From UBA3064 sp023258775 (lineage in GTDB: Bacteria > Pseudomonadota > Gammaproteobacteria > Burkholderiales > Burkholderiaceae_E), in NCBI GenBank assembly GCA_044355655.1, contig JBIKXS010000021.1, positions 1 through 55,942 on the forward strand: a stretch of 55,942 bases of DNA, given 5' to 3'. Shown piece after piece: positions 10,701 to 17,344 of this stretch; position 1 is the stretch's first letter, and every line of letters begins with the position of its first letter. A model generated the notes under the pieces. It did no database searches and had not been told where the DNA came from. It saw only the letters and a program-made list of their open reading frames with translations. A program made the translations under genes and the position numbers.

Positions 10701-13700
10701 CACAAGCTCAGCGCTTACCCCCGACGGTATGGCGCCAAGCTGTAGCGTGCCACCCGTGATGTGCGCCATCACGCGGATGTTCCCGCTCAACCCATCAACC
10801 AAACCACCAACGCTTTTGAAATCCTTGAGTTGACCGCCCGTGACGATCACATCGTCTTCGGTAAAGCTCTTAGATGGTTCGTTTAGTACAAAATGAAGCG
10901 TCGGCGATTCGTAAGCCTTTACTGCACTTCTATCCGCACTCAGGGTAATCGTGGGCAAAAGCGTGTCAACCGACAGTCTCAAAAGCTCTGCGGCTTCAAC
11001 ACTGGGTTCGTAAAAATTGCCAGCCGCATCCTTAAAGGAACCCTGAGCAATCGAAATCACGCCATCGGCCGTGCTGCTTTCTGTTGGGGTAAACAGCGCG
11101 GTATACGCGCTACCTGATCCTCTAAAGTCCGAAAGTATCCCGCCCGAAACCGTTATATCTTCAAGTTCAAAATCCTTTGATTCTTCAGTAAGCTTGATAC
11201 TAAGCTTGGCAGACTGGCCAGCCTTTATATATTCAAGACTTTCCCCAATTTGTGATGGGATTTTGGTCGCACGATCCGAGGTTACCGTTGCTGTCGGATT
11301 TATTGAATCAATCGTGAATTCAACCTTGGTCTTTTGACCGCCGCCTTGAAAAAATAAGCCGTAGGCATCAGAAAAACTATTTGTTTTGACACCAACCGAT
11401 CCCTTGCCCGAAAAATCTAGAACCGGACTAAATACGGCCGAGTACGATGCACCAGAACCCTTAAACTCAGAAATCGTTCCTCCTAACACGTGAAGATCCG
11501 ACGCGTCGAAGTCGGTTGACGGTGCAGAAAGTTTGAAGTCGATAACAGCCTTATCGTTACCGCCCACGGAGAGGGTTTGCGTTGAAACCTCAATCTTTGG
11601 GAAAATGCCCAACGCAATACTGTTTGTACTGTCACCAACGATATTGAGGTTGCCCAAGGCGTCCGAAAATGAACCTGGCGGTACGCTCACCGACGCGCCA
11701 CCTTGGTTTGTCAACGTGAACGTTGCGCTATAACTTGCTCCGTTACCCGAGAAGTTTTCAAGAACTCCTCCCTTAACAATAATGTCAGAGACAGAAAAAT
11801 TAGTGGAAGGCTCACTGAGTGTGAACGTGATTAAAGCCGTGCTTCCGACTTCCATCTCTTGGCGACTGCTTGCGATCTGTATCGAAGGTTTGATCGTATC
11901 GAAGGGAAGCGTGACGGTATTGTCTTTCTCATGACCGTCAGCGTTGACGAAACCAAATGCGTCGGAAAACTTTCCGCTCGGAACTTGAATGACCGCACTA
12001 CCTTGCGACTTTTCAGCAGGGGTAAACGTTGCTAAATAGGTAGTGACCAGTGTGTCTGTATCGTTTTTGGTTAGGGTGACTATCTTTTGATTTGGCGAAA
12101 TGGTTAATCCATTACTGGCCATTGACCCGTACTCGATAATATAGTTGGACTGAGGAGCTGTCTGGAGCCCGAAGTCGTACCATTTACCGGCACCCGTTTT
12201 ACCTGAAAAGAAAAGGGCGTGTTCACCACTCAAGCCATTGTTTGGTTCGCCCTGAGCCCAGTTTTGAAATGTTGATATTTGTTGACCTGATTCGGGTCCT
12301 GTAATCCAGTACCACTGCCCTTCGGCTGATGCTTGATCGCTAAAACTTGTACCTCTAGCGGTATTAAGATAAAAGTAATCGTCGCTTCCAGCTATCCAAG
12401 CGTCGACGCTCAGATATTTGGTTAAAAAGCCATTTTCCTCAGGGGATGTAACCGTTGCAAGATACCCAGTTTGACTCAAAAACGACTTTTTCTCTGCAAA
12501 TTCCTTTGCGCCAACCCAACTGACTTTATTGGATACACTACCTATTTCATAATAATGATCATTAATAGTATTAAATGCCCAAGGATTTCCTGAGGTAATC
12601 GCAGGTACAGCTTCGAGCGCTACAATTGCGTCTTTATTTTCAGTACGAAAAACTTTCAGTTGCGTCAGGGCAGTCGCAACGGCATCTTTTGACCCCTCAA
12701 GCGCAAGTGATGTTGCAAAGCCGTTATACGCATTGTCAAATCCAACCACGTCGGTCTTGACACCGCGAACCGCAGATACCAGTTTAGCCGTGCCACCCTC
12801 AACCTCAACCATGACGCGAATAGTGCCGCTTAAGCCATCCAAGAGCCCAGTGCTATCGATCCCAGTCCAGGTATTTTTTGCAGGCCCAGGCTTTATGGCA
12901 GATAGGGTGCCGCCAGAGACAGAAATATCTTCATCATTAAAATCGTTTGAAACATCATTCAATTCAAAAACGATTGACGCATTCTCGCCCGCTTTAACAC
13001 TTGTGAGATCTGCACTAATAGCGATCTTGGGTTGCTTAACAATGCTCTCACCATCAAGCAGTGATAGCTTCTCAACATTATTCAGTGTTAGCGTCTGACC
13101 GCCTCGGTTAGCATCGACGACGATGCGGCTAGAATTTCCAGAAACATAAATAACCGATACTTCAGAAGACCTAAACGGTATGCTCAGCGTGTCGAGTCCA
13201 GTCCCGCCGTCCACGGTATCGTTGCCCATACCATACCAAAACAATAAATCGTTTTGCTCAGTGCCAAGCCAACTATTACTGCTGTCAGAGTCATCATAAA
13301 CCGTTGAACCAAGTTGATTAGGGCTGATGGTTACTTGCCCATCAACAAACGCAATGCTCTCAACATCAACGAGGGTTAAAACCTGATTGCCAATCTCAAC
13401 AAAATCGATCCCTTGAACATTGGTAAAGATATTTGCCTGCGACTTATAAAAGGCCAAACTCAATGAGTCGCGACCGCCTCCTCCAGTAATGATATCGTTG
13501 CCACGCCACGAAGAATACCGTAATTGATCATTTTGGTACCAAAGCAAAAGATCATCCTGATCAGAACCAAACCAGGAAGAGTTAATATCCTTATTATCGT
13601 AGACTACTGAAGCAAATCGATTAGGTGAGAGAACTTGTTCACCATCAACAAAAGCCACCTTCTCAATATCAACGAGCGATAAAATCCGACCGTCGACCTT

Positions 13701-15956
13701 GACAATATCAACACCCTCCGCATTTTTGAATACACTCGCATCAGCCTTCTTATAGGCGAGACTCAAGGTGTCGTTCGATGCGCCGCCTGTGATAACGTCG
13801 TTACCAAACCCGTACCAAAACATAACATCATTTTGGTCCGTCCCGAACCAAGACGAATTCGCCTCCCTATAGTCCCATGCAGTAAATCGATTGTCATAGA
13901 TAACCGAGTTGAAATCCTTCGGCGTGATCAGAACTTCCTTATCCGTAAAGACCACACTCTCTACATCCAACAAAGATAGAAACTGACCTCCTACGGCTAC
14001 AATATCGACGCCCTCGGGGTTTTTAAAAATACTTGCTTCAGCTTCCTTGAATGCAAGACTTAAGCTGTCAAATCCATCGCCACCGTGAATAACATCGTTC
14101 CCAAGCGCATACCAGAAAAGTAAATCATCCTTGTCTGTCCCCAACCAAACTGAATTCAGTTCACTTGCATCGTAGGTCACTGACTGATAACTATTTGGTG
14201 TGAGAACCTTTTCGGTTGTCAAAAAGCTGATTTTCTCAATACCAACGAGCGAGAGAATTTGCCCGTCGACCGACACGATGTCGACCCCTTCAGGGTTTTT
14301 AAAGACGACGGCTTCTGACTCTTCAAATGCGAGGCTTAGTGTATCGGTACCATCGCCTCCATTGATTACATCATTGCCAAGTCGATACCAAAAAAGCAGA
14401 TCGTCTTGCGCGCTGCCGAGCCAAACTGAATTTATCTCCCTTTGATCGTAATTAATCGCGCTAAATACTTTTGGTGAAAGAAGCTTTTCGGAGTCGATAA
14501 ATGAAAGCTTTTCAACGCCGACAAGCGATAAAATACTTCCACCGACCTTGATAATGTCTACACCAGCGGGATTCTTTGAGATCTGAGTATCACTTTGCTT
14601 GAAGGCGAGGCTGAGGGAGTCTGTGCCTCCTTGCCCATTAATAACATCACTGCCCAAGCCGTACCAAACAATGACGTCGTTTTGACTTGATGCAGAGATA
14701 ACGGAGTGAATAACCCGAGAGTCGTAGACGAGGGAGGAAATGGGGGCTGGACTGATTACTTGCTGCCCATCTTTAAAGATCAACTTTTCTACATCAACCA
14801 GCGACAGTATATTGCCATCGACAGAAACGATATCAACGCCAGCCGTGTTCCTTGAAATGGTAACCGAGGATTTATTGTAAGCCCTCAAGTCAAGTTCATC
14901 GCTTCCCGATCCACCTACAAAAAAATCGTTTCCCCCATTCCAGATCAACACATCGTCCTGACTCGATCCAATCAGGGCGACTCCACCGTAGCTTGTATGA
15001 TTAGTATGAGAAATTAATCGCTTTATCAATAGCGGTGTGTAGTTTGGATTCGACTGACGGAACTCGTTATCAAACAGATCTGAAAACGATTGGTCTTTGA
15101 CCTCAATTACCCAATTCGACCCGGAATACAAGGCCGAAAATACTGCTTGGTATTGATCACCCGCACCTTGAAAATTTGTTAACTTTCCACCGATTGCCGA
15201 AAGGTCAACGAGCGAAAAATTCACTGAGGGTTCGGATAACTGAAAATAGACGACAACTGCTCCACCCCATTGAACTGAAGGCAAGTCGCTTGAAATAATT
15301 ACGCTCGGGGCTGCCGTATCAATCGAAAGGGTAAGCGAACTAGCCCCTGCTTGATTATTCTGATTGAGGTTACCGAATGAGTCTGAAAATTTGCTGGATT
15401 CGACTGAAATAACGCCATTCGTTGTACTGTTTATTTCTGGCGTGAAAGTGGCGCGGTAGGTATTGCCTGAACCATTGAAGTTTGTAAGCTTGCCGCCCGT
15501 CACAGTTATATCTTCTTGCGTGAAGTCGGTCGAACTTTCGCTTAACGTGAACGTTACAAGACTCGATTCATTGGCTTTAAGCCGTGTTTTATCACTCTGG
15601 ATGGAGATGGTTGGATTTACTGTATCGACGCTAATAACAAGTTTGTTATTAGCGTCGCCCCCATCGGCATTGACGTTTCCAGCAGCATCCGAAAATCTGC
15701 CACTCGCGATTGCGACGACAGCCTCGATGGTGCTGTTGGGCGAGGGCGTGAATACAGCGCTGTAAATGGAGCCCGAACCAGCAAAATTGCCGAGTCCGCC
15801 ACCGGAGAACGTGACGTCGCTCAAAACGAAATCTGTGACTGCTTCGGTGAAGGTGAAGGTTAAGGTTGCAACTTCACCCGCCTTAAGCTTGGTCTTGTCG
15901 GTGGAAATAGCAACCGATGGCGCAATACTATCAGTGGGCAAAGTGCTTGTGGTCAT
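4128..15956 (-). CDS. Giant RTX-like repeat adhesin with Ig-like, C-type-lectin-like and QW/TDDL repeats
   Basis: The product is a 3942-residue protein, probably secreted by a type I system. Order from the N terminus: three Ig-like domains (residues about 10-320); a block of RTX-like calcium-binding repeats (about 325-970); eight more Ig-like domains (about 970-2360), two of which carry a C-type-lectin-like insert; about 85 tandem 16-residue QW/TDDL units (about 2360-3740); and an acidic EF-hand-like end (about 3745-3942) finishing in a Gly-rich tail. There is no Sec signal peptide, as expected for type I export. The start at 15956 is preceded by a GGGGA ribosome binding site. The frame is open throughout, without stop or frameshift. 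A TolC/HlyD/ABC exporter operon lies 7 kb away. The role (surface adhesin or matrix protein) is inferred from the architecture; ligand and anchoring are unknown. Confidence 0.88.
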   Translation of the reverse strand: MTTSTLPTDSIAPSVAISTDKTKLKAGEVATLTFTFTEAVTDFVLSDVTFSGGGLGNFAGSGSIYSAVFTPSPNSTIEAVVAIASGRFSDAAGNVNADGGDANNKLVISVDTVNPTISIQSDKTRLKANESSLVTFTLSESSTDFTQEDITVTGGKLTNFNGSGNTYRATFTPEINSTTNGVISVESSKFSDSFGNLNQNNQAGASSLTLSIDTAAPSVIISSDLPSVQWGGAVVVYFQLSEPSVNFSLVDLSAIGGKLTNFQGAGDQYQAVFSALYSGSNWVIEVKDQSFSDLFDNEFRQSNPNYTPLLIKRLISHTNHTSYGGVALIGSSQDDVLIWNGGNDFFVGGSGSDELDLRAYNKSSVTISRNTAGVDIVSVDGNILSLVDVEKLIFKDGQQVISPAPISSLVYDSRVIHSVISASSQNDVIVWYGLGSDVINGQGGTDSLSLAFKQSDTQISKNPAGVDIIKVGGSILSLVGVEKLSFIDSEKLLSPKVFSAINYDQREINSVWLGSAQDDLLFWYRLGNDVINGGDGTDTLSLAFEESEAVVFKNPEGVDIVSVDGQILSLVGIEKISFLTTEKVLTPNSYQSVTYDASELNSVWLGTDKDDLLFWYALGNDVIHGGDGFDSLSLAFKEAEASIFKNPEGVDIVAVGGQFLSLLDVESVVFTDKEVLITPKDFNSVIYDNRFTAWDYREANSSWFGTDQNDVMFWYGFGNDVITGGASNDTLSLAYKKADASVFKNAEGVDIVKVDGRILSLVDIEKVAFVDGEQVLSPNRFASVVYDNKDINSSWFGSDQDDLLLWYQNDQLRYSSWRGNDIITGGGGRDSLSLAFYKSQANIFTNVQGIDFVEIGNQVLTLVDVESIAFVDGQVTISPNQLGSTVYDDSDSSNSWLGTEQNDLLFWYGMGNDTVDGGTGLDTLSIPFRSSEVSVIYVSGNSSRIVVDANRGGQTLTLNNVEKLSLLDGESIVKQPKIAISADLTSVKAGENASIVFELNDVSNDFNDEDISVSGGTLSAIKPGPAKNTWTGIDSTGLLDGLSGTIRVMVEVEGGTAKLVSAVRGVKTDVVGFDNAYNGFATSLALEGSKDAVATALTQLKVFRTENKDAIVALEAVPAITSGNPWAFNTINDHYYEIGSVSNKVSWVGAKEFAEKKSFLSQTGYLATVTSPEENGFLTKYLSVDAWIAGSDDYFYLNTARGTSFSDQASAEGQWYWITGPESGQQISTFQNWAQGEPNNGLSGEHALFFSGKTGAGKWYDFGLQTAPQSNYIIEYGSMASNGLTISPNQKIVTLTKNDTDTLVTTYLATFTPAEKSQGSAVIQVPSGKFSDAFGFVNADGHEKDNTVTLPFDTIKPSIQIASSRQEMEVGSTALITFTLSEPSTNFSVSDIIVKGGVLENFSGNGASYSATFTLTNQGGASVSVPPGSFSDALGNLNIVGDSTNSIALGIFPKIEVSTQTLSVGGNDKAVIDFKLSAPSTDFDASDLHVLGGTISEFKGSGASYSAVFSPVLDFSGKGSVGVKTNSFSDAYGLFFQGGGQKTKVEFTIDSINPTATVTSDRATKIPSQIGESLEYIKAGQSAKLSIKLTEESKDFELEDITVSGGILSDFRGSGSAYTALFTPTESSTADGVISIAQGSFKDAAGNFYEPSVEAAELLRLSVDTLLPTITLSADRSAVKAYESPTLHFVLNEPSKSFTEDDVIVTGGQLKDFKSVGGLVDGLSGNIRVMAHITGGTLQLGAIPSGVSAELVGYDNASDGEAKLIAFEGNALEVATALAQLKAKATGSEPATLSVGAVPSLNSSNPWAYNADNGHFYEVVSSHASWDDALKSAVASKSVTGLTGYLATITDAKENEFVASLLKAAGSDRAYWIGVSDEAREGQFVYMAGPEKGTAASYVSWRSGEPNGKFAENYVVMNAPDKGQDTSLWNDFSSTPRSVSQGGAYDIGYVIEYGGMAGDKAVSAPRSKTVTLSDAQAGGGFVDVGFLFGPGYSATFIPIANSTTPGVISVGSNKFSDAAGNWNNDGADANNRLVLAIDTVVPGIKSISAGGTKLKGGETTTVTFELTKPSDDFEASDVTVVGGKLSGFKGSGKSYSAMFTPEVDSALEAAISVAADTFSDAAGNKNVASDNNLSLAVDTQAPTIRVIQTNALKAAASDPAGTTYIKAGGTAAMSFTLSEPVADFNASDISVSGGALSDFKGSGRNYSATFTPDVNSTASGVITVASNTFTDAAGNKNTDGDEADNTLRLAVDTVLPTITITTDKRTLGPGDEATVTFTLSEVSTDFSDGWAPLSALRKPSDITVTGGKLSRLLGVPDREGTVYTATFTMGSDGKSATVSVASKKFSDPAGNLNATGDLYEFEMAWTAAQWQAQTTDYLRAMSTAQWAAMEIRDLNWLTTGQWQSMASDDLQALSTTQWVGMASDDLRALESTHWQQVQPEKLQAMGTGQWLAMATDDLFALTTSQWRLVLTEDLRIMNAEQWQAMGTDDLMALSSAQWASLATDDLRALTTEQWSMLWGDPLQVLTTGQWVGMAAEDLAALGSASWQAMTSQVLRVLSANQWAGLSTENLVALTTAQWQAMVSDDLRALAGDQWAGLASDDIQALTISQWASLASDDIQALTTSQWQVVETDDLQALVNQQWVAVASDDLQALTSTQWQAFATDDLRALTTGQWAVMASDDLQALTSGQWQAIATDDLRALTTSQWQSLATDDLQALSSVQWASLAMEDLQALTTTQWQTLATDDLSALNSGQWASLATDDLQALTSSQWQAVATDDLRALTSPQWQSLATDDLQALTSGQWRAVETLDLVALTSNQWQALASDDLQALSTTQWQSLATDDLQSLTTMQWQVLATDDLSALNSGQWASLASDDLQALNTSQWQSLASDDLRALVSPQWQSLATDDLQALTSGQWRVVETVDLVALTSTQWQSLASDDLQALATGQWASLATDDLQSLTTTQWQVLATDDLSALNSAQWASLATDDLEALNQSQWQAMATDDLRALTSHQWQSLATDDLQALRSSQWSMVETVDLVALTSNQWQALASDDLQALSTTQWQSLATDDLQSLTTTQWQAIATDDLRALVSPQWQSLATDDLQALNQSQWQSLATDDLRALTSSQWQSFATDDLQALGSSQWSMVETVDLVALTSPQWQAMATDDLRALSTAQWQAMAVAGTEDLGALSDAQWLAMASDDLRVIGAADSQLKASLLSTELLRAMSTAQWVQMSSSDLVALSSTQWQAVETVDLQALSTTQWQSLATDDLQSLTTTQWQAIATDDLRALTSPQWQSLATDDLQALNQSQWQNLATDDLRALTSSQWQSLATDDLSALGSSQWSLVETVDLVALTSPQWQALATDDLRALTSPQWASLATDDLQALTQNQWLSLATDDLQALTTGQWQSLGTANLQGLSTAQWLAMASDDLQSLSTSQWERLATDDLRALNSAQWASLATDDLRALTTAQWVSLATDDLQALTTSQWQSFATDDLQALTPSQWQRLATDDLRALATSQWERLATDDLQALTTSQWQSLATDDLRALTSSQWVSLATDDLRALATSQWASLATDDLSALIPSQWQAFATDDLRALTSSQWVAVQTEGLVALTSPQWQAFATDDLRALSTTQWQAMAPDDLQALTTAQWQSLATDDVSALIESQWQAMALDDLKALSSTQWRAVETTDLGALSAAQWKAMETVDLQGLSTAQWQGMSPEALQALTATQWSAMATDDVMALSATQWGSVSNTSKNAYADARKLTRGNQSPLVLDLEGDGLSLLGVNRGIRFDLDGDGWAEQTGWVGGADALLVLDRNGDGRIGSGRELFGDASVDGSGERYADGFAALGGFDADGNGRIDAADPVYGDLRLWQDLNADGESEAEELVSLAAAGVVSIALGAQTVSWWQAGHEVRLQSSYEGAQGTMAIVDVWFEVFDDPNRLNPKDSGGGG
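4740..8875 (-). repeat. About 85 tandem 48-base repeats encoding a 16-residue QW/TDDL unit
   Basis: The coding strand repeats a unit whose consensus is LATDDLQALTSSQWQS. Positions D-D-L, A-L and Q-W are nearly invariant; the Ser/Thr run before QW varies (TTS, TSS, STT, NSG, TSP). About 4.1 kb divided by 48 bases gives about 85 units. Units at the N-terminal side are more diverged (for example EIRDLNWL, QPEKLQAM), and the middle is most uniform. The register is broken twice: a two-residue insertion (MAVAGTEDL, near 6430) and a diverged stretch (near 6310-6370). Each unit has two 8-residue halves of similar pattern, xTxDLxAL and TxxQWxxL. Confidence 0.93.
6521..7545 (-). repeat. Higher-order 336-base repeat (seven 16-residue units) inside the QW array
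   Basis: A distinctive unit beginning VETVDLVALTS recurs every seven units. Its DNA marker (gatccacggt and close variants) begins at 6521, 6857, 7193 and 7529, exactly 336 bases apart each time. Units between the markers correspond position by position: for example LASDDLQAL..., LATDDLQSLTT... and LATDDLSALNS... occupy slots 2, 3 and 4. This indicates duplication of a seven-unit block. A further related marker at 5934 is out of this spacing. Confidence 0.88.
9975..10815 (-). other. C-type-lectin-like insert 2 within an Ig-like domain
   Basis: An Ig-like domain starts normally (DDVIVTGGQLKDF), is interrupted by about 280 residues, and resumes at GYSATFIP. The insert holds a lead segment (GLSGNIRVMAHITGG, DNASDGEAKLIAFEG). 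A C-type-lectin-like fold follows: NPWAYNADNGHFYEVV, WDDALKSAVA, GYLATITDAKENEFV, AYWIGVSDEAREGQFVYMAG, WRSGEPNG, a W-N-D segment and YVIEYGG. The EPN and WND motifs are the usual calcium and carbohydrate site of such lectins. Confidence 0.8.
12030..12890 (-). other. C-type-lectin-like insert 1 within an Ig-like domain
   Basis: This has the same architecture as insert 2: the Ig-like strand DISVSGGTLS is followed by the insert and resumes at YLATFTPAEKS. The insert has GLSGTIRVMVEVEGG and DNAYNGFATSLALEG. The lectin-like core is NPWAFNTINDHYYEIG, WVGAKEFAEK, GYLATVTSPEENGFL, AWIAGSDDYFYL, WYWITGPESG, WAQGEPNNGLSGEHALFF, GKWYDFG and YIIEYGSMA. EPN is present. The second site reads WYDFG rather than WND, so calcium or sugar binding may differ from insert 2. 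Confidence 0.8.
13045..14990 (-). repeat. RTX-like degenerate calcium-binding repeat block
   Basis: About eight copies of a roughly 75-residue unit are seen. The unit contains SWLGTDQDDLLFWYGLGNDV (idealised), a GG.G.D.LSLAF turn, KN..GVDIV.V.G.ILSLV.VEK..F.DGE..LSP and a YD linker. The NDVI-GG-G-D-LSLAF part is the RTX nonapeptide type (GGxGxDxLx), but each unit has only one or two nonapeptides rather than a long run. Calcium binding and folding after type I export are expected for such repeats. The copies differ enough to be old duplications. Confidence 0.83.
14990..15930 (-). repeat. N-terminal Ig-like domains (three) of the giant protein
   Basis: Two regular Ig-like domains (IAPSVAISTDKTKLKAGEV... 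to VISVDT, then NPTISIQSDKTRLKANES... to LSIDT) are followed by a third, less regular one that leads into the RTX-like block. They share the VTF, TEAVTDF / SESSTDF, FSDAAGN / FSDSFGN and VDT positions with the later domains. No N-terminal retention module of the LapA type, and no di-alanine LapG-like cleavage site, is recognisable before them. Confidence 0.78.
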
Positions 15957-16294
15957 TGTTCACATCCCCGAAATCGTGCTGTCAAATGAGACCAATGACT
16001 TGAGCTAGCAAGGGTTCGCGCTTCGTCAAGCCTGGTTACTGCGGCATCGCTTTATTACTTTGTGCAAAAGGCTAACATCAAATCAGGTGCGCTGTGCTTA
16101 TGGCACTATGGGCTTGAAACAATTTTTTGAATCGCGAAGCGGATCGCTGTTTCAAATCGAAATTCAACGGTAGCGACCTCGAGCGAGTTTGGGTCATCGA
16201 ACCTAACATCAGGTCCAGATTGATACCTTTACGGCCATGAGTCGTCACCGTTCATCGGTGTTTAAGTTGTGAACTTTTCAAAGAGAACTGTGCA
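15957..16294. promoter_or_regulatory. Divergent intergenic region between the giant adhesin gene and the oxidoreductase gene
   Basis: This gene-free stretch of 338 bases must hold the promoters for both divergent genes. It contains a 7-base inverted repeat (ttgaaac at 16114-16120, gtttcaa at 16149-16155) enclosing a small gcga/tcgc dyad, a plausible regulator site. A short caccg/cggtg hairpin lies at 16247-16261, close to the oxidoreductase start. I could not identify convincing -35/-10 pairs. A long untranslated leader for the giant gene is possible. Confidence 0.45.
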
Positions 16295-17344
16295 ATGAGA
16301 CTCGGACTGATTGGACTGGGTAGGGTTACGTGGCAGCTTGAGGCAGACCCGCTTCGCAGCAAACCCTGTACCCATCTTGGTGCATGGCGATGCCTGCCAA
16401 TGGTTGATCTGGTGGCCGTGTGCGATTTAGACGCATCTCGTCTGAGCGAATTTTGCAACGTGCATCCTGGCGTTCGCGGATACAGTGACTACCGTGCCAT
16501 GCTCGCTGCTGAACGCCTCGATCTGCTAAGCATTGCTGCCTATGCCGATACACGATACGAGATGGTGCTTTGCGCCTGTGCCGCTGGCGTTAAAGCCATC
16601 TGGTGCGAAAAAGCCATGGCAACAAGCCTCGATGAAGCCCGTCAGATCGTTGATGCGGTTAACGCGGCTGGCGTTCGGTTTGCAGTCAGCTTCCCTCGAC
16701 GATGGTGCCCCACTTATCAATGGGTGGCTCGGGGATTACAAAACCGTGAGTTCGGCCATGTTGAGTCTGTCAATGTGCACTTTTCGTCTAACTTCGCCCA
16801 CACGGGCACCCACGCCTTCGATGTGCTGCGGATGTGGTTCGGAGAAGTGCAATCCGTGCGAGGCTGGCTTCAGGGCGAATCCCAGTGGATTCGGGATAGC
16901 GGCTATCGACATGGTGCACCGCTGACCGAATCATCAAGTGCCGCCGATCTTGGTGGTTTTGCGCTCTTGGACTTTGAGAACGGTGTGCGTGCCACGATTC
17001 ATGCTCACGCCAAACGCTATCTTCGATTCGAGTTTGAAATTCTTACGGACGAGTGCATGCTTCGCATCGGCAATGCACAGTTAGAAGTTTGGCACATTCA
17101 AGACAGTAGCCGCTACAGCGGTTTTAGAGAACTTGCCCCCTCAGATCCACCCAAACTTAAGCAGTTAAATCTCTTTGCTGCAGTCGCTCAAAACCTCGTT
17201 AATACCGATCCGATCGCCTGCTCAGCGGTGGACGGACTCAACGCACTTGCGATTGCGCTTGCCATCCATGAAAGCCACGGAAAAGACCATCAAGCGATCA
17301 ACCCGCAAGAAGTCAACCCAGCCCTGCGAATATTAAGCCGTTAG
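16295..17344 (+). CDS. Gfo/Idh/MocA-family NAD(P)-dependent oxidoreductase
   Basis: This 349-residue protein has an N-terminal Rossmann nucleotide site (LGLIGLGRVTWQL), an acidic cofactor strand end (VAVCDLDASRL), the family EK motif in slightly altered form (IWCEKAMATS instead of EKP) and a substrate-domain THAFDVLR segment equivalent to the usual GxHxxD. Such enzymes oxidise or epimerise sugars, sugar nucleotides and related polyols. Located between a giant adhesin and two GT41-type glycosyltransferases, it may help make the donor sugar; this is inference. The 3' end overlaps the convergent glycosyltransferase gene by 12 bases. ATG 16295 has a purine-rich AAAGAGA upstream. Confidence 0.85.
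   Translation: MRLGLIGLGRVTWQLEADPLRSKPCTHLGAWRCLPMVDLVAVCDLDASRLSEFCNVHPGVRGYSDYRAMLAAERLDLLSIAAYADTRYEMVLCACAAGVKAIWCEKAMATSLDEARQIVDAVNAAGVRFAVSFPRRWCPTYQWVARGLQNREFGHVESVNVHFSSNFAHTGTHAFDVLRMWFGEVQSVRGWLQGESQWIRDSGYRHGAPLTESSSAADLGGFALLDFENGVRATIHAHAKRYLRFEFEILTDECMLRIGNAQLEVWHIQDSSRYSGFRELAPSDPPKLKQLNLFAAVAQNLVNTDPIACSAVDGLNALAIALAIHESHGKDHQAINPQEVNPALRILSR

Larger units (their letters stand above)
8880..13045 (-). repeat. Second block of Ig-like domains (about eight) with two lectin-like inserts
   Basis: Each domain of about 100 residues follows a pattern of the type 'TITLSADRSAVKA...TFTLSEPS.DF...DI.V.GG.L..F.GSG..Y.ATFTP...S....I.V....FSDAAGN.N.DGD..N.L.L.VDT'. The conserved FSDAAGN and the terminal VDT linker mark the boundaries. 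These are bacterial Ig-like domains of the kind common in biofilm and RTX-type adhesins. The fourth and eighth of the eleven total domains are enlarged by C-type-lectin-like inserts. Confidence 0.82.
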
